DNA of 64,000 nt from JABWBD01 sp040768665 (lineage in GTDB: Bacteria > Planctomycetota > Planctomycetia > Pirellulales > Thermoguttaceae), in NCBI GenBank assembly GCA_040768665.1, contig JAXGMN010000059.1, forward strand, positions 1 through 64,000. The letters are read 5' to 3'. Under the pieces are notes generated by a model that was given only the letters and a program-made list of their open reading frames with translations, was not told the DNA's origin and made no database searches. The translations under genes were made by a program, and so were the position numbers. This document shows positions 54,633-63,891 of this stretch, one piece after another (positions within the stretch are counted from its first letter, which is position 1; each line of letters begins with the position of its first letter).

Positions 54633-55829
54633 ATGTCACGCGCTTGGGAATTTGAGCTGCCGACGCGGATCCAGTTCGGTCGCGGAGGCCTGAGGAAAAT
54701 TGGTGAGACGGTTCGCTCGCTGGGCCGATCCGCGTTGCTCGTGGGCTATCGGGAGAGGACCGGCCTCGACGAGGTGTACGAGCGTGCCGAAAGCCTGCTT
54801 GCGAAGGCAGGCGTCGCGGTTTCGCACTTCGGGGTCGATCCGGAGCCCGAGGCGGAGAGCATTCAGGTAGGGGCGGACGCGGCGCGGGAGGGCGGCGTCG
54901 ACGTGGTGGTTGCCGTGGGCGGCGGGAGCGTGATCGATGCGGCCAAGGCAGTGGCCGGCCTGGCCCGGTGCGGCGGGACGCTCTGGCAGTACACGGGCGG
55001 GGCTTTCAAAGGCCCGCGGATTTCCGACGCCCTTGCGATCGTTGCCGTGCCGACGACGGCCGGCACGGGTTCGGAAGTCAGCTCGGTAGCTGTGTTCACG
55101 TTTCGCGGCGTCGGCAGCCGTCCGGAGGTGCCGCTGAAGGGAACAATTTCGTCGCCGGTGTTGTATCCCCGCGTGGCCTTAGTGGACCCCGACCTAAGCG
55201 TCGGCGCTCCGCCGCTCGTGACCGCCCGTTGCGGCGCCGACGCGCTGGGGCACGCGATCGAGGCGAGGATTAGCCGACGGGCGGGACCGATTTCCTCGGC
55301 GCTTGCCTGCCGTGCCGTCGGGCAAATTTACCGGAATCTGCGGCGAGCGGTCGACGACCCGTCGGATCCGCAACCGCGAGAGGAACTGGCATTGGCCGCG
55401 ACGTTTGCCGGCGCGGCCTTTTCCGCCGCCGGCGTGGTGGTAAATCATGCCATAGCCCATGCGCTGGGGGCCGTGCTTGGCACTCCGCACGGCGAGGCCG
55501 TGGCCATCGGCACACCGGTCCATTTGCGATACAACGCCCAGCAGTGCCAGAGCGAGTACGCCGAATTGGCCGATTGCTGCGGCATTGAGGGCGACACGGA
55601 AGCGGCGCGCGCGGCTCGATTCGTCGAGGAGGTGACGGAGCTTCTCCGCTCGGTCGGTTTGCCGCAGGAGATCGAGGCCCGGGCGGGAACGGAAGGTGAT
55701 CTCATCGAGCAACTCGTCGACAACGCAATCGAGAGCACGTCGGTAGTCCTCTCGTTGAATCCTCGCAAGGTGGACCGGGACGCGCTTGCGGGTCTGTTCC
55801 GCGAGATCCTGCCGGGTGCGATCAAGTGA
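54633..55829 (+). CDS. Iron-containing alcohol dehydrogenase
   Basis: A 398-aa class III (Fe) alcohol dehydrogenase. The NAD-binding motif GGGSVIDAAKAVAG, the iron-ligand region with VVNHAIAHALGAVLGTPHGEAVAIGTP and CGADALGHAIEA are visible. The substrate could be ethanol, lactaldehyde, 1,3-propanediol or methanol. Given lactaldehyde arises from fucose catabolism and a fucosidase is nearby in the window, a reductase for it is possible but unproven. A hairpin follows the stop. Confidence 0.9.
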   Translation: MSRAWEFELPTRIQFGRGGLRKIGETVRSLGRSALLVGYRERTGLDEVYERAESLLAKAGVAVSHFGVDPEPEAESIQVGADAAREGGVDVVVAVGGGSVIDAAKAVAGLARCGGTLWQYTGGAFKGPRISDALAIVAVPTTAGTGSEVSSVAVFTFRGVGSRPEVPLKGTISSPVLYPRVALVDPDLSVGAPPLVTARCGADALGHAIEARISRRAGPISSALACRAVGQIYRNLRRAVDDPSDPQPREELALAATFAGAAFSAAGVVVNHAIAHALGAVLGTPHGEAVAIGTPVHLRYNAQQCQSEYAELADCCGIEGDTEAARAARFVEEVTELLRSVGLPQEIEARAGTEGDLIEQLVDNAIESTSVVLSLNPRKVDRDALAGLFREILPGAIK

Positions 55830-55849
55830 GCCGCGGTCAACGCGAGACG

Positions 55850-55926
55850 CTGAGCGGCCCGGCTGCCGGCCCTCCGATTCCCGTGACGTCTGGCCGTTGC
55901 CCGATTGAGAGCAGCCGGGCTGCTTG
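55850..55926. repeat. Imperfect hairpin pair with CAGCCGGGCTGC core
   Basis: GCGGCCCGGCTGC and, 60 bases on, GCAGCCGGGCTGC: an imperfect inverted repeat downstream of the dehydrogenase gene. Core as at 15115 and 46925. Possibly a 3' end structure. Confidence 0.5.
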
Positions 55927-56021
55927 ATGTTCCGGCGGGTGGTCTATTTTTTTCATAAGCTCGCGGGGAAGGGCTTGCCAAGATCGTTGTGAGTTGACCG
56001 CTTTTCCTGCAGTACAGGTGC

Positions 56022-56807
56022 ATGCCCGTGGCAGACGACCCCGTCCGGATGAAATCTTCCGAAATGGCCGAGACAAAAAGTGCGGGTTCTCCCGTCGACT
56101 ATGTCCTGAAACCGCCTCCGCGACCCTCGTTCGGACGCTGGAAAAGGCTTGCCTTTTCGAGGCTCTCGCTCATTCGCGCACTCGAGTACGAGGCGATTTC
56201 GAGCGTGGCCTTTTCGGGAAAGGTACTGGATATCGGGGGAGATCGCCGAAGCGGGTACCCCAAATTCATCCAGGGGTCTCTAAGCTATGAGACGGTGAAT
56301 TTCAACAGCGAGGCATCCCCCACCTTTCAACTCGATCTCGAACGTGAACTGCCATTGGCCGATGGTTCGTACTCTCACGTGATCAGCGTGAACACGTTCG
56401 AGCATATTTTCAACGACCAACTGGCCGTTTCCGAAGCGATCCGGGTGCTTTCTCCGGGCGGTACGTTCCACTTTTTCGTGCCTTTTCTGTACCGGGTGCA
56501 CGGGTCTCCACGCGACTTTCACCGACACACGCCCGAGTGGTGGGGATCGACAATCCGCCAATGCGGGATACCGTGCTGCCAAATCATTCCCTTGGTTTGG
56601 GGCAAAGTAACTTCCGGCGCCTCCGTTGCCGGAACCGGCCGGTTGGTCCGTGCCGCCGCAATGCTTTTCGACATGGCTGATGTCCGATATCTGCTGGCTC
56701 GTTCGGCGGAACAGCGCGCCCGAAGTGAGCAGATCAGGACGGCCCGGTTGGCAAACATTGCGGCGGGGTACCACGTCAGCGGAACGAAGCCGCTCGCGGT
56801 AGCGTGA
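56022..56807 (+). CDS. SAM-dependent methyltransferase (class I)
   Basis: A 261-aa protein of the methyltransferase type 11 group. SAM motif I VLDIGGDRRSGY, a DLERELPLADGSYSHVISVNTFEH block (motif II/III), SPGGTFHFFVPF, and a C-terminal helix. Acceptor unknown. It converges on the terpenoid operon, 10 bases apart from its end. It lies in a gap with hairpins and could serve that pathway, but the opposite direction argues against common regulation. Confidence 0.78.
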   Translation: MPVADDPVRMKSSEMAETKSAGSPVDYVLKPPPRPSFGRWKRLAFSRLSLIRALEYEAISSVAFSGKVLDIGGDRRSGYPKFIQGSLSYETVNFNSEASPTFQLDLERELPLADGSYSHVISVNTFEHIFNDQLAVSEAIRVLSPGGTFHFFVPFLYRVHGSPRDFHRHTPEWWGSTIRQCGIPCCQIIPLVWGKVTSGASVAGTGRLVRAAAMLFDMADVRYLLARSAEQRARSEQIRTARLANIAAGYHVSGTKPLAVA

Positions 56808-56817
56808 CAGGTTCGCT

Positions 56818-57747
56818 TCAGCCATTCGGGCCGGCGAGCAAGGCCAGGGTCGCCACGCCGTAGAAGGTATACTCGACATCCGCAACGTCGTCCCAGACCC
56901 CGCCTCGGAAACCACCCTGCGACATCGCCAGATCCTGCACGAAGCGGCGGGCCGCACCGAGGTTGATTTGAGAAAGCCCCCCCAAGTCGGTGAGCGCGGT
57001 GAGGCCGGTGAACGTACTGAGCAGATCGCATACCGGGATCTTCGTGTTGGCTCGCAGGCCGCCTTCGGCACTCTGCATGCCAACGAGAAACTCGGCGGCT
57101 CGGCGGGCGGTCTCGTCGTCGAGACCATCGAGCAGGCGCAGACTGCCGACGGCGGCGGCGGTCGGATTCGTACCGCTGTGCTTGAGCGGGGCCAGCTCCA
57201 CGAATCCACCGTCCTCACGCCGGCGCGAGCGGACCAGGGCAGCGATTGCGGGAATATCGTCGAGAGGAAGTCCGAACTGTTGCAGGCACGAGGAGGCCAG
57301 AAAAGTGGCGTAGGTACTGCTATGCCTCGTATGAGGAGTCTTGGCGTAGCCGCCGTCGTCGCGGCGAAGTTTCCGGAAATAGTCGGAAACGGAGCCGTTG
57401 CGGTCGCAACCGGCGAGGGCGAAGGCATCCGATCCGGTGACCAACTCGAGCACGAGCGCACTCTGAGCGAGGGCCACGAAGTCGGCAATCCCGACCGGCC
57501 GGTGGATTTGCTGCCGAACGAAATCGGCCGCGCGGTCCGCAATACCGTTTTCGAGAGAGCCCAACAGGGCGAGGCTGCGGAGGGCAAAACTCGTGTAATA
57601 GAGATCGCTCGGCCCCTGCCGCCCGGAAAACCCGCCATCGGCATTCTGGGCCGCAGCCAGGTATGCCGCGTGAGGACGACGGAACGCGCCGGGCAACCGT
57701 GTGGCACCGGCGGCGAGGCGCAAGGTGAGGTCTGCGACATAAGACAT
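56818..57747 (-). CDS. Alpha-toroid prenyltransferase/cyclase-like protein
   Basis: A 309-aa protein built from five to six QW-like helical repeats: QNADGGFSGR, RRDDGGYAKTP, RREDGGFVEL, QSAEGGLRA, AMSQGGFRGG, with YTSFALRSLALLG-type helices. It resembles the beta subunit of protein geranylgeranyltransferases and class II cyclase half-domains. The zinc pattern is only partly there: KIPVCDLLSTF is present, but the usual His of DxYHT is Glu in DVEYTFYG. It starts five bases after the glycosyltransferase stop and is last in the terpenoid operon. Substrate unknown; a scaffold or prenyl-binding role is possible. Confidence 0.65.
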   Translation of the reverse strand: MSYVADLTLRLAAGATRLPGAFRRPHAAYLAAAQNADGGFSGRQGPSDLYYTSFALRSLALLGSLENGIADRAADFVRQQIHRPVGIADFVALAQSALVLELVTGSDAFALAGCDRNGSVSDYFRKLRRDDGGYAKTPHTRHSSTYATFLASSCLQQFGLPLDDIPAIAALVRSRRREDGGFVELAPLKHSGTNPTAAAVGSLRLLDGLDDETARRAAEFLVGMQSAEGGLRANTKIPVCDLLSTFTGLTALTDLGGLSQINLGAARRFVQDLAMSQGGFRGGVWDDVADVEYTFYGVATLALLAGPNG

Positions 57748-57752
57748 ATCTA

Positions 57753-59090
57753 TCACCGCGATCGCAATGCCGGCGGTGCCGTTGCCTGCACGTCGGCAGG
57801 CTTCGACGCGAGCCGTTGGTAGACAGCGGCCGTCCGCTCGGCCATCAGTCCAGCATGATAGCGATCCCTTACGGCCTGGTGGCCAAGGCGGCCGAACTCC
57901 GCGGCCTGGCGGCGATTCTGAATCAGCCCCTTCAAGCATTCTGCAAGCGATTCGGGATCGTTCGGGCGGCAGAGCACTCCCGCACCGGTATCGCGGATCA
58001 TCTCGGGAAAAGTGCCATGGTCGGGCAACACGGCCGCCACGCCGCACGCCCAGGCTTCCAGGACCGGCAATCCTTTGCACTCCCGGTACACCGTCGGCAG
58101 GCTCAGGACGTCGAGCGATTGCAGGAACCGGATCTTCTCAGCCAGGTTCAATTCGCCTACGTGCTCGAACCGTTCTGCCAGGCCGTCCTTGGCGAGACGC
58201 GATCGGATGTCGGCGAGGTACTTGCGGTCGCCCTTTCCCAGGTATCCGGCGACCCGCAAGCGTGCCGGCGGAACGCTCGGCTCCTTGCTCAGCAGCGAAA
58301 AGGCCTCGGCCAGCACGTGCAGACCTTTATCGGGACAGATTCTGGCGAGGAAGCCGATCGTGAATTCGCCTTCGCTCCGGTCGGCAGGCCGAGGGGCATA
58401 GCCCTTCAAATTGAGACCCGCGGGGATCACGTGGAATCGTTCGCGGCGGATTCCGAGATACTCCGCCATGGCATCGGCGTAGTAGTCGTTCATCGTGAGC
58501 AGGGCCGACAATTCGCGGCACCGCTCGGCCAGCAGATCCCGCGTCTGACGATAGTACGGTTCGGGCAGGCGCTCGACGAAGCTGTCTTCACCGGTTAGCG
58601 TTGCTACGACGGGTATGTTGAGTTTCTCGGCGATTTCGCGGGCCACGCCGACCAGGAGCGAGGTGGAGAGGTGTACCAGGTCGGGTTTCAATTCGTGGTC
58701 GAGCCAAAGAAGCAGTTTGTCGAGTTCCCTGCGCTGCCGCCCATCGTGCCCCCGGAGCATCGAGACGGTAAGGGGGCCGAGGTGCCGCGGGTCGGTTGCG
58801 GAGGCCATGCTTCCCGCCCAGCGGAGAAGCGCGGGGTGGTCGAAAAGGCGATCCAGCCGCCAGGGCAAGCGGCGAAACAGGGCCGACATCTGCTGAAGAT
58901 AAACGTTGATGCCGCCAAGGACGACGTGGTCGATGCTGACGCTCTCGTCTTCGGAGCGGAGCGGGGTGTAGGCGGGGACCAGCACGACGTCGTGCCCGGC
59001 GGTGATGAGGGCGGAGGCGAGGGTGTTGGCGTAGAGGCAGGTGCCGCAGTACATTCCGCCGGCACCGGCCGCCAGGTGCACGATTCTCAT
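57753..59090 (-). CDS. GT4-type glycosyltransferase
   Basis: A 445-aa GT-B glycosyltransferase of the group 1/GT4 kind. N-terminal LAAGAGGMYCGTCLYA acceptor loop, DLVHLSTSLLVG, VIPAGLNLKGY and the donor-site ECKGLPVLEAWACGVAAV. In operons with isoprenoid enzymes, such a protein could glycosylate a lipid or polyprenol. Start ATG overlaps the stop of the DUF116/polyprenyl-synthase gene by four bases. No membrane helix. Confidence 0.85.
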   Translation of the reverse strand: MRIVHLAAGAGGMYCGTCLYANTLASALITAGHDVVLVPAYTPLRSEDESVSIDHVVLGGINVYLQQMSALFRRLPWRLDRLFDHPALLRWAGSMASATDPRHLGPLTVSMLRGHDGRQRRELDKLLLWLDHELKPDLVHLSTSLLVGVAREIAEKLNIPVVATLTGEDSFVERLPEPYYRQTRDLLAERCRELSALLTMNDYYADAMAEYLGIRRERFHVIPAGLNLKGYAPRPADRSEGEFTIGFLARICPDKGLHVLAEAFSLLSKEPSVPPARLRVAGYLGKGDRKYLADIRSRLAKDGLAERFEHVGELNLAEKIRFLQSLDVLSLPTVYRECKGLPVLEAWACGVAAVLPDHGTFPEMIRDTGAGVLCRPNDPESLAECLKGLIQNRRQAAEFGRLGHQAVRDRYHAGLMAERTAAVYQRLASKPADVQATAPPALRSR

Positions 59091-60934
59091 GGTCGGATCA
59101 TTGTGTCGGCGAAGTAGTGGAGGAGTCGGCGGAGCTCGCCGTGGTCGACCAGGTCGGCAACTTCGCGGGCCCGCTGGTCGTGCCTGGCAATCAGGGCGGT
59201 AGCCTTCTCGTGAACCCCGGCGCGGTCGTACAGTTCGCGGATGCGGTGGAGCGCCCCGTTCTCCGCGCCACCCGTGACGAGCGATTCCAGCTTCACCTGG
59301 TCAGCCGGACCGAGGGCCTCCATGGCCAGCGCCCAGAGCACGGTCGGACGGCCGCCGACGAGGTCCGTTGCCTTCACCCGCTTGTTGGCCCGGTTTGGGC
59401 TCCAGTCTTCCAAATCGTTGAGGATCTGATACGCAACTCCGAGATGCCGCGAGAACCGGGCAACGGCCTGGTGAAACGGATCGGCCGTGCCCGCCATGCG
59501 AATTCCGGAGTAGAGCGCCGCTTCGAAGGCCGGGGCGGTTTTCAGCGCATAGATTTTCAGCGCATCCAACGGCGCGAGGCGCTTCTGCTTCGCGTCGCGC
59601 CACGCGAGTTCCGCGCCCTGGCCCTCGCAGAGCCGAGTGTGGGCCTCGCCGAGGTGCAAGAGGATATCCGCGACGACGCCGGAACCCAGGTCGCCTTGCT
59701 GCGCAGCCACGAGTCGATAGCCGAGCCCGATCAGGTAGTCGCCCACGTTCACGGCCGTGGAAAGCCCGTACTGTCGGTGCAACGTGGGCAGGCCATACCG
59801 ATAGGCGTCGTTGTCTTCAATGTCGTCGTGAACCAGCGACGCCTTATGGAAGACCTCAATGCCCAGGGCGATTCGCTTGACGGCGTCGGGCAATGCGTCC
59901 GCGTACCGGTCGCCTTCAGGACCGGCGGCCAGACCGCCGGTCATCGCATCGTAGGCAGCCAGCGTGATAAAGGGGCGAAGATGCTTTCCGCCACGAATGA
60001 GGAAGTCTCTCGCCAGCGTCTCCGTGGCGGCGATCGGATCCAGCCCGGCCAAGCCTTCGTTGCTCTGGGCGAGCGAAGGTCCGCTGCGCGTGCGGGGCAC
60101 GAGACGGTCGAGTTGGGCGGCGTCGAACATTCCGGCAGCGGAACGGAGGAGGTGCATCCACGTCCTTGTCCGCGATTGCCCCGCCGTATAGGGCGTGGCG
60201 ATCATTTCGCGGATCCAGTCCTCGTCGGAGTCACTGTCGCTGCACGTGCCGGTGAAGAGGGGGACTGCCATCGAGGGAAGACCGACGAGCAGGACCTTGT
60301 CGAGCGCTTTTTCGAGCGAATTCAGGCAGGCGACGCCCAGCACTGCATCCACCTCGCCGGCGAGAAGGATCTGCATCACGATCGGAGAGCCTTCCGCGAT
60401 CAGGACGTGATAGCCCATGTTTTCCGCAAGGGTCCGCAGTTCACCGAGGAGGCAACCGCCGCAGGCCCGGCATTGGAGCCCGAACTGGTCGTACTCGGCC
60501 CGGCATGTCTCGGCGTTGCGCATGCAGTGCGGAAGCAGGAGGAGTCGCCTCTGCGGTGGAATGGCCGTCACATGATCGCGCCAGAAAGCGCTGTTCAGGG
60601 CGACCATCGTCCAACCGACGAAGTCATCGGGCAGGTCCATCTCTGCCAAGATCTGCCGGGCATGAGCTTCGATCTCATGCCTGGCGAGGGGGCGTGACTT
60701 GTCGATCTGGTCGGCCACTGCGACGGCCCGGCTGCGGATTCGTTGGCGGGTTGCGCGGTCGAGGGGCACCTGCTTGCACCGATTTGTACCGCGGGGTTCA
60801 AGGGCGATCGGGGCAATCGGCCTGGCAGGTGCTGGCGTTTGAGTCGGGCGGGATAGCGGGGGCAAGGATGGAAGCCTCTCAGCAGGCGGAGTCGTGATCC
60901 AAGGTGGGTTGTTCTTCGTCGAGCCCGGGCACAA
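59087..60934 (-). CDS. DUF116–polyprenyl diphosphate synthase fusion protein
   Basis: A 615-aa two-part protein. Residues about 90-240 carry a DUF116-like region with a Cys-rich segment (LPHCMRNAETC … LQCRACGGC), which may bind a metal. From about 300 there is a polyprenyl diphosphate synthase: GKHLRP (316-321), first Asp-rich motif DDIEDND (370-376), second NDLED near 500. Chain length unknown. The cyclase gene upstream overlaps its first 56 bases, so the true start may be later (TTG or in-frame CTG-type) but no better ATG exists. Tight coupling with the cyclase and the glycosyltransferase suggests one pathway. Confidence 0.82.
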   Translation of the reverse strand: MCPGSTKNNPPWITTPPAERLPSLPPLSRPTQTPAPARPIAPIALEPRGTNRCKQVPLDRATRQRIRSRAVAVADQIDKSRPLARHEIEAHARQILAEMDLPDDFVGWTMVALNSAFWRDHVTAIPPQRRLLLLPHCMRNAETCRAEYDQFGLQCRACGGCLLGELRTLAENMGYHVLIAEGSPIVMQILLAGEVDAVLGVACLNSLEKALDKVLLVGLPSMAVPLFTGTCSDSDSDEDWIREMIATPYTAGQSRTRTWMHLLRSAAGMFDAAQLDRLVPRTRSGPSLAQSNEGLAGLDPIAATETLARDFLIRGGKHLRPFITLAAYDAMTGGLAAGPEGDRYADALPDAVKRIALGIEVFHKASLVHDDIEDNDAYRYGLPTLHRQYGLSTAVNVGDYLIGLGYRLVAAQQGDLGSGVVADILLHLGEAHTRLCEGQGAELAWRDAKQKRLAPLDALKIYALKTAPAFEAALYSGIRMAGTADPFHQAVARFSRHLGVAYQILNDLEDWSPNRANKRVKATDLVGGRPTVLWALAMEALGPADQVKLESLVTGGAENGALHRIRELYDRAGVHEKATALIARHDQRAREVADLVDHGELRRLLHYFADTMIRP

Positions 60935-62720
60935 TCCGTTGCACCGCCCGGCCCAGGGCTGCCGCCGTAAAAATCACCGGGTACAACTTCTCATAATACC
61001 AAAGCTTGGCAAAGTAGAAACCGATCGGGGACGGTTCGCGGTGCCGGTGCGACTGGACGGCCGCCAACAGCCAGGTAAGTCCTTTTCCTAAAGAGGGTTC
61101 CATCAGGGGGTCGGGGAGGACGGCCGCCAAGGCTTCGACGGCAACGGCCGTCTCTTCGACGCTGGACACATGCCCCCCGCCGTTGTCGAACGGCAGCGAG
61201 GCATCTCCCCACCCGCCATCGGGCTGCTGGTTGGCGACCAGCCATGCGTGACCCCGACGAGCGACCTCCGACGTCGCGAGGCCGAGATCCGCGAAAGCCA
61301 GTAGGACTCGGGCGGTGCCGTATACGGCATTTTCTTCATCCGTTTGATGCTGATTTCCGAACCAAAGCGGGATCCAGCTTCCCTCGGACCGCTGTTGGCG
61401 CCTGAGGTAGTGCAGGCCGCGGCGGATCGCACGGTCGATTGGGCTGGCAGGTGTCGGCAGGCGATCTTTCCAGGCGTGCAGTGCGCGGATTGCATGGGCC
61501 GTCAGATCCACCCCGCTGCGATCGAACGGCAGAGCACCCCAGCCGCGGCAGAAGGTGGGCCATCCACCATCGGAGTTCTGCAGGTCGAGTAACCAACGGA
61601 TGCCCATTTCTGCCGCCGCATCGATTCGGGTCGCTTCGGAGGGGACATGATCTCGAATCGAGCGGAGCGCCAGCAGGGCTCCCGGGGTATCGTCGGCATC
61701 GGGAACACCTCCGCTGAGATCCGTCCACGCCCAGCCGCCCGGGGCTGCGCTGGTGAAAGGATGCACTTGGCGATGCTGGCAATGAAGGAGCCACTCGAGC
61801 GACTCGGTCGGCATTTCGCCGAAGGCAGCCAAGGCATTGAGCGACAGCGTGGTCGCCCAGGTCGCGAGGTTGGTATCGATCGGCCATGAACCGTTGCTTC
61901 GCACGGAGGCGACAAGAAACTCCACCCCGCGGCGGACCACGGGATGATTGGCCCGGCCTGTTCCCGCGAGGCTCATTACCACGAAGCTTGTCAAGGGGGT
62001 TGCTTCGAGAAAGCCACCACTATCGGGTTGCGTCCGCTCCAGGACGGCGAGACTTCCGGGGATCGCACGGCGTCGAATTGCGCGGGTGATCGGGTTGAGA
62101 GGCTTTCGATGGAGATATCGCGCCTGCCCGATCGCGACCAGCGCGGGGATTGCGTAGCTGACTACCGGCAAACGGATTGCGCCGAGGAGTCCGTGCGGCA
62201 GGCACGCCAATTCGAACGGGAGCGGGGCGACTTCGTGCCAGGGGACCAGTCCGGCGAGCGCGCAGTTGGTCAGGATCGGGACGGCAAATGTCTTGTCCTT
62301 GCCGTAGCGGCGACGGAGTCCGGCGACGCCGCCTTGGCGCTCGACGTACGTACCGGCACGGCCAAGTGATTCGGAATAGCGTTCCGCCTGATCTGCCAGA
62401 TGAAAGGCAGCACGAACAAGCATGGTCGTGGCGATGTTCGAGAGGCTCTTGTCCGTATCGCCCCAGCCGCCGTCCGGATTCTGCCGGCTCGCCAGATACA
62501 TCAGTCCGTGCCGGATCATTTCCGTGAAGCACGGGGCGCCGCCATGGCGGTCTACCAGGGACAGCGCGCTGACGGCCGTGGCCGTGGAGAGCGCGGAGCT
62601 GGATAGCTCCCCGATCCAGTGGCCCGACGAATCCCTCGCGTCGAGCAAGTCCCGGCGCACGGTTCGATAGGCGCGGACGAGGTCTTCTGGGTGGATGCTC
62701 GAGCAAACGGTTTTCCGCAT
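60879..62720 (-). CDS. Class II terpene cyclase (squalene-hopene cyclase-like)
   Basis: A 613-aa alpha/alpha-toroid cyclase. The proton-donor motif DADDT (341-345) is the canonical DxDD(T). QW-type repeats are visible (QNPDGGWGDTD, QPDSGGF, NSDGGWPTF, QPDGGWGDAS). GSWIPLWFGNQ replaces the GRWG.NY segment of typical squalene-hopene cyclases, so the substrate may not be squalene. No squalene synthase genes are in the window. Start ATG 62720 is preferred over 62780, where no family sequence precedes. It is the first gene of the operon and overlaps the next. Confidence 0.85.
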   Translation of the reverse strand: MRKTVCSSIHPEDLVRAYRTVRRDLLDARDSSGHWIGELSSSALSTATAVSALSLVDRHGGAPCFTEMIRHGLMYLASRQNPDGGWGDTDKSLSNIATTMLVRAAFHLADQAERYSESLGRAGTYVERQGGVAGLRRRYGKDKTFAVPILTNCALAGLVPWHEVAPLPFELACLPHGLLGAIRLPVVSYAIPALVAIGQARYLHRKPLNPITRAIRRRAIPGSLAVLERTQPDSGGFLEATPLTSFVVMSLAGTGRANHPVVRRGVEFLVASVRSNGSWPIDTNLATWATTLSLNALAAFGEMPTESLEWLLHCQHRQVHPFTSAAPGGWAWTDLSGGVPDADDTPGALLALRSIRDHVPSEATRIDAAAEMGIRWLLDLQNSDGGWPTFCRGWGALPFDRSGVDLTAHAIRALHAWKDRLPTPASPIDRAIRRGLHYLRRQQRSEGSWIPLWFGNQHQTDEENAVYGTARVLLAFADLGLATSEVARRGHAWLVANQQPDGGWGDASLPFDNGGGHVSSVEETAVAVEALAAVLPDPLMEPSLGKGLTWLLAAVQSHRHREPSPIGFYFAKLWYYEKLYPVIFTAAALGRAVQRIVPGLDEEQPTLDHDSAC

Positions 62721-62749
62721 CGTATGCCTGTTGTCCGCGTTTGGTTTCT

Positions 62750-62854
62750 TATTACCTCGGCACGAAAGAGAATCACACACTCGCCGTAGGACGGATCGGC
62801 AATCCGTCCTACAAGAACGTGGCCTCCGTGAGGATCTTTCGTGCCGGGGTAATA
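62750..62854. repeat. Family H palindromic element
   Basis: Outer arms TATTACCTCGGCACGAAAGA / TCTTTCGTGCCGGGGTAATA, with the inner hairpin GTAGGACGGATCGGCAATCCGTCCTAC. Upstream of the cyclase gene. Single copy in this window. Confidence 0.9.
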
Positions 62855-62987
62855 CCTTTTATTCTGGCAGGCGGGAGCGGCGCTTTTCAACAGAAAACCA
62901 CTGCCGCTTGCTCCGGGGATTGGCAGGGAGTTATCATGGCCCTATCGCAACGACCTTTTTCCCGGTCATTTCCACGGAGACCCACCT

Positions 62988-63863
62988 ATGTTCGCTCCCT
63001 GCCGCACCAGTCGCCGTCGATTCCTTAAACAGTGTGCCGCCGCCGGCGCGCTGGCTACCTCTCCGGTGCTCGCGCCATCCTTTGGATTTGGCAAGGATTG
63101 GTCTGCCAAGGGACTTCGCTTGGGCTCGTGCATGCTCAGCCTGGAGGAAGCGCACCAGATCGGACTTGAGGGCGCTGAGGCTCGCACCAAGTTGGTGGGG
63201 GACGATCTTGACGTGGCCGACCCGGCAGTCCTCCAGGAGTACAAGGACGCGATGAAGAAGACGGGGCTGCCGGTTTCCTCTCTGATGCTGGGGATAATGA
63301 ACTCGTATCCGCTGGCCAGCGATCCGCGTGCGCCGAAGTGGCTGGACCAGTCGATCGACGCCGCCAAGGCGCTCGGCGCCGGCGTGGTCCTCATTGCGTT
63401 CTTCAGCAAAGGCAATTTGCTGGCAGAAGACGGATCGTTGAAGAAGGGCGACATGGACGTCGCGGTTGAGCGGATCAAGGCGGCTGCCGGGAAAGCCAAG
63501 CAGGCCGGCGTCGTCCTGGGGATCGAGAACCTTCTTTCCGCTCGGCAAAACGCCGACATGCTGGACCGTATCGGCAGCGAGGCGGTTCGGGTCTATTACG
63601 ACGTCGGCAACACGACCGGCCAGGGATACGATGTGCCGGCGGAAATCCGGTTCCTCAAGGATCGAATCGCGATCTTCCACTTCAAAGACAACCCGCATTA
63701 TCTGGGGGAAGGGAACGTGCGGTTCGAGGCAATCGCCGACGCGATTCGCGACATCGGCTATCGCGGCTGGATCGTTCTGGAGACCACCAGTCCGTCGAAA
63801 GACAAGCTTGCCGATGCCCGGCGGAACGCCGCGTTCGTCCGCAAACTGTTCGGGATGGGATGA
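62988..63863 (+). CDS. Tat-exported sugar isomerase/epimerase-like protein (xylose isomerase-like TIM barrel)
   Basis: A 291-aa protein. RTSRRRFLKQCAAAGALATS is a Tat signal. The rest is an AP endonuclease 2-type TIM barrel: LGIENLL (metal-ligand Glu), VRVYYDVGNTTGQG (Asp), IAIFHFKDN (His/Asp) and GWIVLETTSPS. This group includes hydroxypyruvate isomerase and inosose dehydratase relatives; the reaction is unknown. The export signal puts it in the periplasm. It ends just before a family A repeat. Confidence 0.85.
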   Translation: MFAPCRTSRRRFLKQCAAAGALATSPVLAPSFGFGKDWSAKGLRLGSCMLSLEEAHQIGLEGAEARTKLVGDDLDVADPAVLQEYKDAMKKTGLPVSSLMLGIMNSYPLASDPRAPKWLDQSIDAAKALGAGVVLIAFFSKGNLLAEDGSLKKGDMDVAVERIKAAAGKAKQAGVVLGIENLLSARQNADMLDRIGSEAVRVYYDVGNTTGQGYDVPAEIRFLKDRIAIFHFKDNPHYLGEGNVRFEAIADAIRDIGYRGWIVLETTSPSKDKLADARRNAAFVRKLFGMG

Positions 63864-63891
63864 CTCGCCAGGCCGGATTGCTGAACCACCT

